This document shows positions 25,842-33,429 of a DNA stretch of 64,000 nucleotides, piece by piece. The notes under the pieces were generated by a model. The model searched no databases and was not told the DNA's origin. It saw only the letters and a program-made list of their open reading frames with translations. Position numbers and translations under genes: made by a program. The stretch comes from Thalassospira sp. (GTDB taxonomy: Bacteria > Pseudomonadota > Alphaproteobacteria > Rhodospirillales > Thalassospiraceae): positions 62,001 through 126,000 of the forward strand of contig NZ_JAUYHK010000001.1 of the NCBI RefSeq assembly GCF_030690045.1, read 5' to 3'. Every line of letters begins with the position of its first letter. Positions within the stretch are counted from its first letter, which is position 1.

Positions 25842-26939
25842 ATGCTCAAAACGCCCTATTATCTGATCGACAAGTCAAAGCTTGTGCGCAACATGGAAAA
25901 AATCGCCTATGTGCGCGAAAAATCCGGGGCAAAGGCCTTGCTGGCGCTGAAATGCTTTGCCACCTGGTCGGTCTTTGATTTTATGGCCCCCTATATGGAC
26001 GGCACGACGTCCTCCTCTCTGTATGAGGTCAAGCTGGGCAAGCTGAAATTTGGCGGCGAAACCCATGCCTACAGCGTGGCTTACGGCGATGATGAAATCG
26101 CCGAAGTCATTGATCATGCCGACAAGATCATTTTCAATTCCATCAGCCAGCTGGATCGTTTTGCCGATGCCTCGGCCCATATCACGCGCGGTTTGCGGCT
26201 TAATCCCGGTGTCAGCACCTCCAGCTTTGACCTTGCCGATCCGGCCCGCCCGTTTTCGCGGCTGGGCGAATGGGATGCCCGCAAGGTCGAAGCCGTGATC
26301 GACCGCATTTCCGGCTTTATGATCCATAATAACTGCGAAAATGCCAGTTTCGATCTGTTTGACAACATGCTGGGCCAGATCGAGGAAAAATTCGGCAATC
26401 TTCTGTCCCAGGTTGACTGGGCCAGCCTGGGCGGCGGCATTCATTTCACCGGCGATGGCTATCCGCTGGATCAATTCTGCGACCGGCTGCGGGCGTTTTC
26501 CGACCGGTTTGGCGTTCAGGTTTATCTGGAACCGGGCGAAGCCGCGATCACCAAAAGCACCAGCCTTGAGGTCAGCGTCCTTGATACGCTTTATAACGGC
26601 AAACATCTTGCCATCGTGGACAGCTCCATCGAAGCCCATATGCTGGATCTTCTGATTTACCGCGAAAGTGCCAAAATCTCGCCGAATACCGGCCCGCACA
26701 GCTATATGATTTGCGGCAAATCCTGCCTTGCCGGTGACGTTTTTGGCGAATTCAATTTCAAGGACGACATCAAGATTGGCGACCGCCTGTCGATTGACGA
26801 TGCGGCGGGCTATACCATGGTCAAGAAAAACTGGTTTAACGGCGTGCGGATGCCGTCAATTGCCATCCGCGAACTGGACGGCACCGAACGACTGGTGCGG
26901 GAATTCACGTTTGACGATTTCGTGGCAGCCCTGTCGTAA
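25842..26939 (+). CDS. nspC: Carboxynorspermidine decarboxylase NspC
   Basis: A 365-residue PLP-dependent fold-type III decarboxylase related to DABA/ornithine/lysine decarboxylases. The PLP lysine is K37 in 'KALLALKCFATWSVF'. The glycine-rich phosphate loop is 'WASLGGGIHFTGDGYP', with 'VYLEPGEAA' after it, and 'ICGKSCLAGDVFGEF' carries the cross-subunit Cys. It removes CO2 from carboxyspermidine or carboxynorspermidine in polyamine synthesis. ATG 25842 matches the family start; the frame extends upstream without a ribosome-binding site. It is followed 49 bp later by its partner synthase. Confidence 0.93.
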   Translation: MLKTPYYLIDKSKLVRNMEKIAYVREKSGAKALLALKCFATWSVFDFMAPYMDGTTSSSLYEVKLGKLKFGGETHAYSVAYGDDEIAEVIDHADKIIFNSISQLDRFADASAHITRGLRLNPGVSTSSFDLADPARPFSRLGEWDARKVEAVIDRISGFMIHNNCENASFDLFDNMLGQIEEKFGNLLSQVDWASLGGGIHFTGDGYPLDQFCDRLRAFSDRFGVQVYLEPGEAAITKSTSLEVSVLDTLYNGKHLAIVDSSIEAHMLDLLIYRESAKISPNTGPHSYMICGKSCLAGDVFGEFNFKDDIKIGDRLSIDDAAGYTMVKKNWFNGVRMPSIAIRELDGTERLVREFTFDDFVAALS

Positions 26940-26988
26940 GGCAGGATTGTCTGGATTTACCTGAAACAAAGGGGGTTTTTGACCCGAG

Positions 26989-28230
26989 ATGAAGAAAAAT
27001 GTTCTGATCATTGGTGCCGGTGGCGTTGCACAGGTCGTCGCCCATAAATGTGCGCAGCATAATGACGTGCTTGGCGATTTGCATATCGCCTCGCGGACCA
27101 TCGAAAAATGCCGCCAGATCATTGACTCGGTCTATGAGAAAAAAAACCTGAAAACCGATGGCGTATTTACGGCCCATGCCCTTGACGCCACCGATATCGA
27201 CGCGACCAAGGCGCTGATCATATCCACCGGCTGCCAGATCGTTATCAATGTCGGATCGCCCTTTATCAATATGCCGGTGCTGTCTGCCTGTATCGCCACC
27301 GGCGCGGCCTATCTCGATACCGCCATTCACGAAGAACAGGACAAAATCTGCGAAACGCCGCCATGGTATGCCAATTACGAATGGAAACGCCGCGAAGAAT
27401 GCGCGAAAAACGGCATCACGGCCATTCTGGGCATCGGATTTGATCCAGGTGTGGTCAATGCCTATGCCGCCCTTGCCCGCGATGAATATGTCGATAAAAT
27501 CGATTCGATTGACATCATCGACATCAATGCCGGCAGCCACGGCCGCTATTTTTCAACCAATTTCGACCCGGAAATCAATTTCCGCGAATTCACCGGGCAG
27601 GTCTATTCCTGGCAGGACAATGCCTGGCAGACCAACAAGATGTTTGAAGTCAAAAAGGTCTGGGATTTGCCGGTTGTCGGCCCCAGCCAGACCTTCATGA
27701 CCGGCCATGACGAGGTTCATTCCCTCTCGCAAAACCTTGATGTGCCCAATGTCCGTTTCTGGATGGGCTTTGGCGATCATTACATCAATGTCTTTACGGT
27801 CCTGAACAATCTGGGCCTGCTGTCGGAAAAACCGGTAACAACCGCCGAAGGGTTGGAAGTTGTGCCGCTGAAACTGGTCAAGGCCGTGCTGCCCGATCCA
27901 TCCTCGCTGGCCCCCGATTATACCGGCAAGACCTGCATTGGCGATATCGTCAAGGGCACAAAGGACGGCAAGGAAGCCGAGGTGTTCATCTATAACATCG
28001 CCGATCACAAGGAAGCCTATGAAGAAGTCGGCAGCCAGGGCATTTCCTATACCGCAGGCGTGCCGCCGGTGGCCGCGGCCCTCCTGATTGCCAATGGCGC
28101 ATGGGATGTCAAAAAAATGGCCAATGTCGAAGAATTGCCGCCCAAACCGTTCCTTGATCTTCTGAACAAAATGGGTCTCCCGACCCGGATCAAAGATGCC
28201 AATGGCGACCGGGCCCTTGATTTTTCCTGA
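26989..28230 (+). CDS. Carboxynorspermidine synthase (saccharopine dehydrogenase family)
   Basis: A 413-residue saccharopine-dehydrogenase-like enzyme. The N-terminal Rossmann motif is 'VLIIGAGGVAQVVAHKCAQH'; the family stretches 'ASRTIEKCRQIIDSVYEKK' and 'GIGFDPGVVNAYAALARDE' follow. It condenses aspartate semialdehyde with putrescine or diaminopropane to give carboxyspermidine or carboxynorspermidine, which NspC then decarboxylates. The two genes form a simple operon closed by a strong terminator. This route replaces the S-adenosylmethionine-dependent spermidine pathway in many bacteria. Confidence 0.92.
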   Translation: MKKNVLIIGAGGVAQVVAHKCAQHNDVLGDLHIASRTIEKCRQIIDSVYEKKNLKTDGVFTAHALDATDIDATKALIISTGCQIVINVGSPFINMPVLSACIATGAAYLDTAIHEEQDKICETPPWYANYEWKRREECAKNGITAILGIGFDPGVVNAYAALARDEYVDKIDSIDIIDINAGSHGRYFSTNFDPEINFREFTGQVYSWQDNAWQTNKMFEVKKVWDLPVVGPSQTFMTGHDEVHSLSQNLDVPNVRFWMGFGDHYINVFTVLNNLGLLSEKPVTTAEGLEVVPLKLVKAVLPDPSSLAPDYTGKTCIGDIVKGTKDGKEAEVFIYNIADHKEAYEEVGSQGISYTAGVPPVAAALLIANGAWDVKKMANVEELPPKPFLDLLNKMGLPTRIKDANGDRALDFS

Positions 28231-28254
28231 TCCATCCGGGATCAGTCACATTTG

Positions 28255-28279
28255 CGGCGGGCTTTGGCCCGCCGTTTTT
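28255..28279 (+). terminator. Rho-independent terminator of the nspC operon
   Basis: An 8-bp perfect stem (CGGCGGGC 28255-28262; GCCCGCCG 28267-28274) with loop TTTG is followed by TTTTTG. It lies 24 bp after the carboxynorspermidine synthase stop. Confidence 0.85.
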
Positions 28280-28393
28280 GTTTGGGGTGTTTTGTGCCAA
28301 AGCTGGTGCAATCGGGACGTTCGGTGTATCGACAATATCAATAATCCGGCGAAATAAAGCCGGTGGCAACAGGGCGACATACAGGGAGGCCCC

Positions 28394-29548
28394 ATGTCCG
28401 ATTTTGTCTTTGAAACCACACCACGCGTGATCTGTGCATTTGAAGGGGCCCTGAAACTGGGCGATCTGTGCGCCGAAACCGGCAAACACCGCGCCATGAT
28501 CATCAGCGATCCGGGGCTGGTAAAGGCCGGGGTGATTGACGCCCCGCTGGCCGCCTTGAAACAGGCCGGAATCGACTGTTTGCTGTGGGCACAGGTTCAG
28601 GCCGACCCACCGGAAACCGGCATTCTTTCTGCTGTCGCAGATGCCCGCACATTCGGGGCCGATATGATCATCGGGCTGGGGGGTGGCAGTTCGATGGATA
28701 CCGCCAAACTGGTTGCCCTGCTGGCCGGATGCCCGCAAAACCTTGCCGATATTTATGGAATTGGCCTTGCGCACGGGCCGCGCCTTGCCCTGATACAGGT
28801 ACCAACCACCGCAGGCACCGGGTCCGAAGTCACCCCGATTTCGATTGTCACCACGCCCACCCATGAAAAAAAGGGCGTGGTATCCTCGCTGCTATATCCC
28901 GATATTGCCCTGCTTGATGCCAGCCTGACCATGGGCCTGCCCGCTCCGATCACGGCGATGACCGGGATTGATGCAATGGTCCATGCGATCGAGGCCTATA
29001 CGACAAAACACAAGAAGAACGTTCTGTCGGACGGCCTTGCGATTCGCGCCCTGCAATTGATGACCCGCCATATTGACGATGCGGTTTCGGCCAACCCCGG
29101 ACGCAACGCCCGCGAGGCGATGTTGCAGGGATCAATGATGGCGGGCATGGCCTTTGCCAACGCGCCGGTGGCCGCAATACATGCACTGGCCTATCCGCTG
29201 GGCGGGCATTTTCATGTCCCCCACGGGCTAAGCAATGCCCTTGTCATGGTCGAGGTTTTGAAATTCAACCGGGATGCCGCCCAAACACTTTATGGCGAAT
29301 TGGGTCGCGCCCTCTTGCCCGATCTTGCCGCGGTCGATGATGTGACGGCCTGTGACCGGTTTATCGCCTTTATCGCCGATCTGACCACCCGCATGCCCTT
29401 TGCGCACCGGTTGCGCGATGTGGGCGTAACGAAGGACGATCTGGACCGTCTGGCAACCGACGCCATGAAGGTTGAACGACTGTTGATCAACAATCCACGG
29501 GACATGACATTTGACGATGCACGCGCCATTTATGCCCGCATTCTTTGA
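28394..29548 (+). CDS. Iron-containing alcohol dehydrogenase
   Basis: A 384-residue group III (Fe-ADH) dehydrogenase. The NAD-binding region has 'IIGLGGGSSMDTAKLVALL' and 'QVPTTAGTGSEVTPISIV'. Metal ligands are expected in 'MTGIDAMVHAIEAYT' (Asp, His) and 'HALAYPLGGHFHVPHGLSN' (two His). It interconverts an alcohol and aldehyde or ketone; the substrate is unknown. GGAGG precedes the ATG. It stands alone between the nspC terminator and the transglycosylase gene, with about 160 bp of leader. Confidence 0.92.
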   Translation: MSDFVFETTPRVICAFEGALKLGDLCAETGKHRAMIISDPGLVKAGVIDAPLAALKQAGIDCLLWAQVQADPPETGILSAVADARTFGADMIIGLGGGSSMDTAKLVALLAGCPQNLADIYGIGLAHGPRLALIQVPTTAGTGSEVTPISIVTTPTHEKKGVVSSLLYPDIALLDASLTMGLPAPITAMTGIDAMVHAIEAYTTKHKKNVLSDGLAIRALQLMTRHIDDAVSANPGRNAREAMLQGSMMAGMAFANAPVAAIHALAYPLGGHFHVPHGLSNALVMVEVLKFNRDAAQTLYGELGRALLPDLAAVDDVTACDRFIAFIADLTTRMPFAHRLRDVGVTKDDLDRLATDAMKVERLLINNPRDMTFDDARAIYARIL

Positions 29549-29647
29549 ATTTGCACATCCCCCTGCCGCGTTTGCTTTTTATTGACGAAAACGGTTTAGA
29601 ATCGACCCCGGGACAGTCCAGAAACAACGGGGTTCGGAATTTTCAAC

Positions 29648-30622
29648 ATGCGCCAGTTCAGAAACATCGTTTTCAGCACGGTGACATTGATGTTACTGGC
29701 CGCATGTTCGTCATCGCCCCGGCTCGTTGCCCCGGCACCGCAACAAAGCCCGGTTATGTCCACCTCCGGCACCGATCAGTGGTCACATCATATCCGCGAG
29801 GCATCGCTGCGCTTTAACGTGCCCGAAACCTATATCCGCTCGGTCATGACGATTGAAAGTGGCGGGCGTACCATGATGAATGGCCGCCCGATCACCAGCC
29901 GCTCCGGCGCGATGGGCCTGATGCAGGTCATGCCCCCGACCTTCCGCGAACTCAGCCGCAAGCATAATCTGGGCAATGACCCGCATGATCCCCGCGCCAA
30001 TATTCTGGCCGGAACAGCCTATATCCGCGAAATGCACGACATTTATGGTTATCCGGGTTTTCTGGCTGCCTATAATTGCGGGCCGGGATGTTATGGTTCC
30101 TATCTGGCTGGCGAACGCTCCCTGCCGCTTGAAACGCAAAATTATCTGATCAAGGGTCAAACCCTGATCGCGCAGGCCACCGGCCAACCACAAACCACCG
30201 TGGTCGCCGCCGCAATGCCCCAAACGACGGCACCATCACGCACACCGCCCCCTGCGGCCACCATCAGCGCCACACCGCTTCCGGCTCCGACACCGGCCAC
30301 AACCGCGGCCCCGATCCTGACCAGACCGCAGCCGACACAAACGGCAAGCCTGCCTGCCCCCACGTCTTCCGCCTCCCGTACATGGGGTGTTCAGGTCGGG
30401 GCGTTCAGTTCACCCGATGGCAGCCGCCGTGCGGCAGAACGGGCGCGTGAAATGGTCCTGCATGTCTTGCAAACCGCCGAATTCAAGATGTGGAAAGTCT
30501 CAACATCATCGGGTGAACTGTATCGCTCGCAACTGGTCGGCCTGTCCGAAGACGAGGCCACCTATGTCTGCGACACGCTGGTCGCACAGGGCGGCGCCTG
30601 CATCCGGGTCAGTGACATTTAG
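29648..30622 (+). CDS. Lytic transglycosylase lipoprotein with SPOR domain
   Basis: A 324-residue lipoprotein: lipobox 'LMLLAAC' with Cys20, SLT domain (about 45-175) with catalytic E70 in 'VMTIESGGR', and the family motifs 'SGAMGLMQVMPPTF', 'NILAGTAYIREMHDIYG' and 'FLAAYNCGPG'. A Pro/Thr/Ala-rich linker (about 180-245) leads to a C-terminal SPOR domain starting 'TWGVQVGAFSSPDGSRRAA'. It cleaves peptidoglycan with anhydro-muramyl products, and the SPOR domain would target it to denuded glycan at the division site. SLT-linker-SPOR architecture is reminiscent of RlpA-like targeting but the catalytic domain is SLT type. Confidence 0.92.
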   Translation: MRQFRNIVFSTVTLMLLAACSSSPRLVAPAPQQSPVMSTSGTDQWSHHIREASLRFNVPETYIRSVMTIESGGRTMMNGRPITSRSGAMGLMQVMPPTFRELSRKHNLGNDPHDPRANILAGTAYIREMHDIYGYPGFLAAYNCGPGCYGSYLAGERSLPLETQNYLIKGQTLIAQATGQPQTTVVAAAMPQTTAPSRTPPPAATISATPLPAPTPATTAAPILTRPQPTQTASLPAPTSSASRTWGVQVGAFSSPDGSRRAAERAREMVLHVLQTAEFKMWKVSTSSGELYRSQLVGLSEDEATYVCDTLVAQGGACIRVSDI

Positions 30623-30639
30623 GCACGGAAAAGGCACGA

Positions 30640-30665
30640 CAAAACCCGGAGCCATAACACCGGGT
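30640..30665 (-). terminator. Terminator of tRNA-Leu
   Basis: On the minus strand ACCCGG, a 10-base loop, CCGGGT and a short T-run (plus-strand AAAA before 30644) lie 35 bp after the tRNA 3' end. Confidence 0.6.
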
Positions 30666-30699
30666 ATCATGTCATCATATTATTTTGCGGAAAGAACGA

Positions 30700-30785
30700 T
30701 GGTGCCCCCGGGGAGAATCGAACTCCCACTCACATAGTGAAACAGATTTTGAGTCTGCCGCGTCTACCAATTCCGCCACAGGGGC
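30700..30785 (-). tRNA. tRNA-Leu (anticodon CAA)
   Basis: An 86-nt class II tRNA. The acceptor arms GCCCCTG and CGGGGGC pair with one G-U; the D arm contains TGGCGGAATTGGTAGACGC. The anticodon stem GCAGA/TCTGT holds loop CTCAAAA, so the anticodon is CAA (codon UUG). A long variable arm and the T-loop GTTCGATTC follow. CCA is encoded (TGG at 30700-30702). Confidence 0.95.
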
Positions 30786-30821
30786 GCACCAGCGAATAAT
30801 CGCCTGTCATCGTCGGGGCGG

Positions 30822-30849
30822 ATAATAGCTGCAAAAATTTCTGGGTCAA
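30822..30849 (-). promoter_or_regulatory. Sigma70-type promoter of tRNA-Leu
   Basis: On the minus strand TTGACC (30844-30849) and TATTAT (30822-30827) are separated by 16 bp, and the -10 box lies 36 bp upstream of the mature tRNA 5' end. Confidence 0.65.
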
Positions 30850-30990
30850 TGGGGCTTTATACAAAAATTTCACATTCTGCCGCCCGGTGACAACGGCATT
30901 GCAGCAACAGGGCAAAAGCGGTTAGATCATCCCGTTTTGCGGCCAACAGGCCGGTTAGCTTTCCTGCCCATTCAGCCAAAGGTCGGTTTC

Positions 30991-31572
30991 GTGTTACGCA
31001 GCCTGTATGACTGGACTCTTCGTCTTGCCGCCCATCGTCATGCGGCGCCTGCCCTGTTTATTGTCGCCTTTATTGAAAGTTCGGTTTTCCCGATCCCGCC
31101 GGATGTTTTGCTGATCCCGATGGTACTTGCCGCCCGAGACAAGGCGTGGCGCTATGCCCTGATTTGCATGATCGGGTCGGTTCTGGGCGGTATGGCCGGA
31201 TACGGGATCGGCTTTTTCCTGTTTGAAAGCATCGGCAAGCCGGTACTGGAACTGTATGGCTATGCCGCGAAATTCGGCGATTTTGCCACCTATTATAATG
31301 AATGGGGCGCATGGGCGGTGTTTATCGCCGGGGTGACACCCTTTCCCTATAAGGTCATCACCATCCTGTCGGGCGTAACCGCCCTTGATGTCGGGGTTTT
31401 CACCATTGCCTCGGTGCTGGCACGCGGCTTGCGCTTTTTTGTTGTCGCCGGATTGATCTGGAAATTCGGCCCGCCGGTCCAGGAATTTATCGAACGGCGA
31501 CTGGGCCTTGTTTTTACCGTATTTATCGTGGCTCTTGTCGGCGGGTTCATTGCCCTTAAATTTCTGCCCTGA
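30991..31572 (+). CDS. DedA/YqaA-family membrane protein
   Basis: A 193-residue membrane protein of the SNARE-associated (VTT/DedA) superfamily, YqaA branch. Key stretches are 'FIVAFIESSVFPIPPDVLLI' (the loop with conserved Glu and Pro residues), 'GSVLGGMAGYGIGFFLFE' and 'VFIAGVTPFPYKVITILSG'. Such proteins are linked to lipid carrier flipping and membrane homeostasis. No ATG is available: GTG 30991 with AAAGG upstream gives the family length, while TTG 30937 would add 18 polar residues. It lies 40 bp before dsbB on the same strand. Confidence 0.88.
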   Translation: MLRSLYDWTLRLAAHRHAAPALFIVAFIESSVFPIPPDVLLIPMVLAARDKAWRYALICMIGSVLGGMAGYGIGFFLFESIGKPVLELYGYAAKFGDFATYYNEWGAWAVFIAGVTPFPYKVITILSGVTALDVGVFTIASVLARGLRFFVVAGLIWKFGPPVQEFIERRLGLVFTVFIVALVGGFIALKFLP

Positions 31573-31612
31573 AACTTCTGGCCTGACCGGTTTGCGCTAA
31601 CACACACGGAAT

Positions 31613-32152
31613 ATGACCATGCTTGCCACGTTTTTTCGCCGCCGTTATCTTCCTGCCCTGCCCCCAATTGCCATTCTGCTGGCATCCGCAAGCAGCATCG
31701 GTTTTGCCTTTTATGCGCAATATGTCCAAAAACTGATGCCCTGCGTCCTGTGCCTGTATCAACGCGTGCCATTTTACGCGGCCGGTGGCATTGCCATTAT
31801 TGCCCTGTTGGTGCTCCGCATCCCCGGTGCGGCCCGCATGCTGGTTTATCTGTGTGGGGCCTTGTTTCTGGCCGGGGCGGTCATCGCCTTTTATCATGTC
31901 GGCGTTCAGTATTTATGGTGGGAAGGTCCGGCAATGTGCGGCGGCGTTGCCAGCGGTGCAACATCAATCGAGACGCTACAGGCGCAATTGATGGCGCAAC
32001 CGATCATTCGCTGCGACAAAATAGACTGGGCCCTGTTTGGCGTGACGATGCCGATGATCAATGTCGGGTTTTCGCTGCTGCTGGCCACCCTGTGCTTTAT
32101 CGCACCCAATCGCTGGATGCAAACGCCCGCAACAGTTTCCAGACATTTCTGA
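31613..32152 (+). CDS. dsbB: DsbB, disulfide bond formation protein B
   Basis: A 179-residue inner-membrane protein with four helices. The first periplasmic redox pair is C44-x2-C47 ('KLMPCVLCLYQR') with the quinone-site Arg after it; the second pair is C109 ('GPAMCGG') and C134 ('IIRCDKIDW'). DsbB reoxidises periplasmic DsbA and passes electrons to quinone. No dsbA is nearby. A second ATG at 31619 is possible. A strong bidirectional terminator follows. Confidence 0.93.
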   Translation: MTMLATFFRRRYLPALPPIAILLASASSIGFAFYAQYVQKLMPCVLCLYQRVPFYAAGGIAIIALLVLRIPGAARMLVYLCGALFLAGAVIAFYHVGVQYLWWEGPAMCGGVASGATSIETLQAQLMAQPIIRCDKIDWALFGVTMPMINVGFSLLLATLCFIAPNRWMQTPATVSRHF

Positions 32153-32173
32153 AACATCCTTGTCGAAAATAAT

Positions 32174-32212
32174 CAAACGACCCGCCCGGCATTCTGTCGG
32201 GCGGGTCGTTTG
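32174..32212. terminator. Strong hairpin terminator after dsbB
   Basis: A perfect 15-bp inverted repeat (CAAACGACCCGCCCG 32174-32188; partner 32198-32212) with a 9-base loop. The arm ends in GTTTG on one side and its complement on the other, so it can act in both directions. Confidence 0.85.
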
Positions 32213-32260
32213 ACATGCGCATAAGCTCTCTGATCTCGCTGCTACAATATTCATTTCCGT

Positions 32261-32280
32261 TGATAATGATAATAACTCTT
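32261..32280. promoter_or_regulatory. Possible Fur box upstream of the siderophore locus
   Basis: TGATAATGATAAT (32261-32273) matches the left 13 bases of the classical Fur box (two GATAAT hexamers); the right half is poor. It lies 122 bp before the AraC-type regulator, which precedes a TonB-dependent siderophore receptor. Iron control is plausible but not proven. Confidence 0.4.
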
Positions 32281-32401
32281 GTTTGCATATCATTCTGCGC
32301 TATAGTCCCGCATTGCAAAACAAAACCAAAGGCAGTGGCACGCAACAGCCGATTTATGGCAACCGGGCCAGATAGAACAGGATTGCGCAGGAGTGCCGAC
32401 A

Positions 32402-33286
32402 ATGACATTCCACCCCCACATGACCAGCCGGGTCGAAGGCGTCACGTTACTGGATAATTTGCGTTATAAACGCTGGAATTCAGCCATTACCGATCTTTGG
32501 CATGTGTCCTGCGCCCGGCACACATCGGGGTCCTACGTATCGCATGCGCCAAGACTGGTGGCGATACTGGCGAAATCCGGCGCAGGTGAATTTCAGGTAT
32601 CCCACAGTGCGGATCACGACCAATCACAGGACAGCAACCCGAACGGCAATCTGTTTTATGTTCCGGCTGGTATGCCCCTGTCATCACACACCAGCGATGC
32701 CTGCGAACTGACGCATCTTGACATTCATCTGGATGTCCGACGGATTGTCGAACATTGCGCCTATGACATTGACCGGCAAGCACTGGAAACACCGCGCATT
32801 TGTTTTACCGATCCGCGCCTGATGACATTGGCCCGGCTGATTGCCGATGAATGCCGCAATCCCGACAACACCAATGCATTGTATGGCGAAAGCCTGATCA
32901 CAGCCATGATTGCCGCCCTGCTTGGCCCGCAACCGGAAACAACGCCATCGCGCGGGCAACTGGCTCCCTATCAATTACGCAAATCGGTCGATTACATCAC
33001 GCAAAACTGCGCCCGTACCATTCGTCTGGACGAACTGGCACAACTGACCGGTCTGTCCCAGACTTATTTCTGTTCTGCCTTTCGGGCATCCACCGGTATG
33101 CCCCCGCATAAATGGCAAATGAAAGCCCGGATTGATACGGTCAAGGCACAACTGGCCAACAGCGACATGCCGCTGGCCAGTGTTGCCATCCATGCTGGCT
33201 TTGCCGATCAAGCCCATTTAACACGGGTTTTCCGCCAGATTGTCGGCACAACCCCAGGCGCATGGCGCCGCGAACGCGCAGCCTGA
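32402..33286 (+). CDS. AraC-family regulator (PchR-like, siderophore-linked)
   Basis: A 294-residue regulator with an N-terminal ligand domain of about 185 residues and a C-terminal double HTH ('CARTIRLDELAQLTGLSQTY', 'LASVAIHAGFADQAHLTRVF', closing 'GTTPGAWRRERAA'). The arrangement AraC regulator followed by a siderophore receptor is typical of PchR-type control, where the imported ferri-siderophore activates its receptor gene. ATG 32402 follows CAGGAG; GTG 32393 is less likely. The locus lies behind a Fur-like site. Confidence 0.88.
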   Translation: MTFHPHMTSRVEGVTLLDNLRYKRWNSAITDLWHVSCARHTSGSYVSHAPRLVAILAKSGAGEFQVSHSADHDQSQDSNPNGNLFYVPAGMPLSSHTSDACELTHLDIHLDVRRIVEHCAYDIDRQALETPRICFTDPRLMTLARLIADECRNPDNTNALYGESLITAMIAALLGPQPETTPSRGQLAPYQLRKSVDYITQNCARTIRLDELAQLTGLSQTYFCSAFRASTGMPPHKWQMKARIDTVKAQLANSDMPLASVAIHAGFADQAHLTRVFRQIVGTTPGAWRRERAA

Positions 33287-33429
33287 AATTAATCCAAAAT
33301 CCGTTCAATACAGCGAAAGATGCTTCAATATTCCGGTTTCGCCTGCGTGTTATCGGATGTGTCGAGTTCAGGGATGATCGCGAAATCGCAAAGGTCGTCC
33401 GGCACGACAACCGATACAGGAACCCCCAA

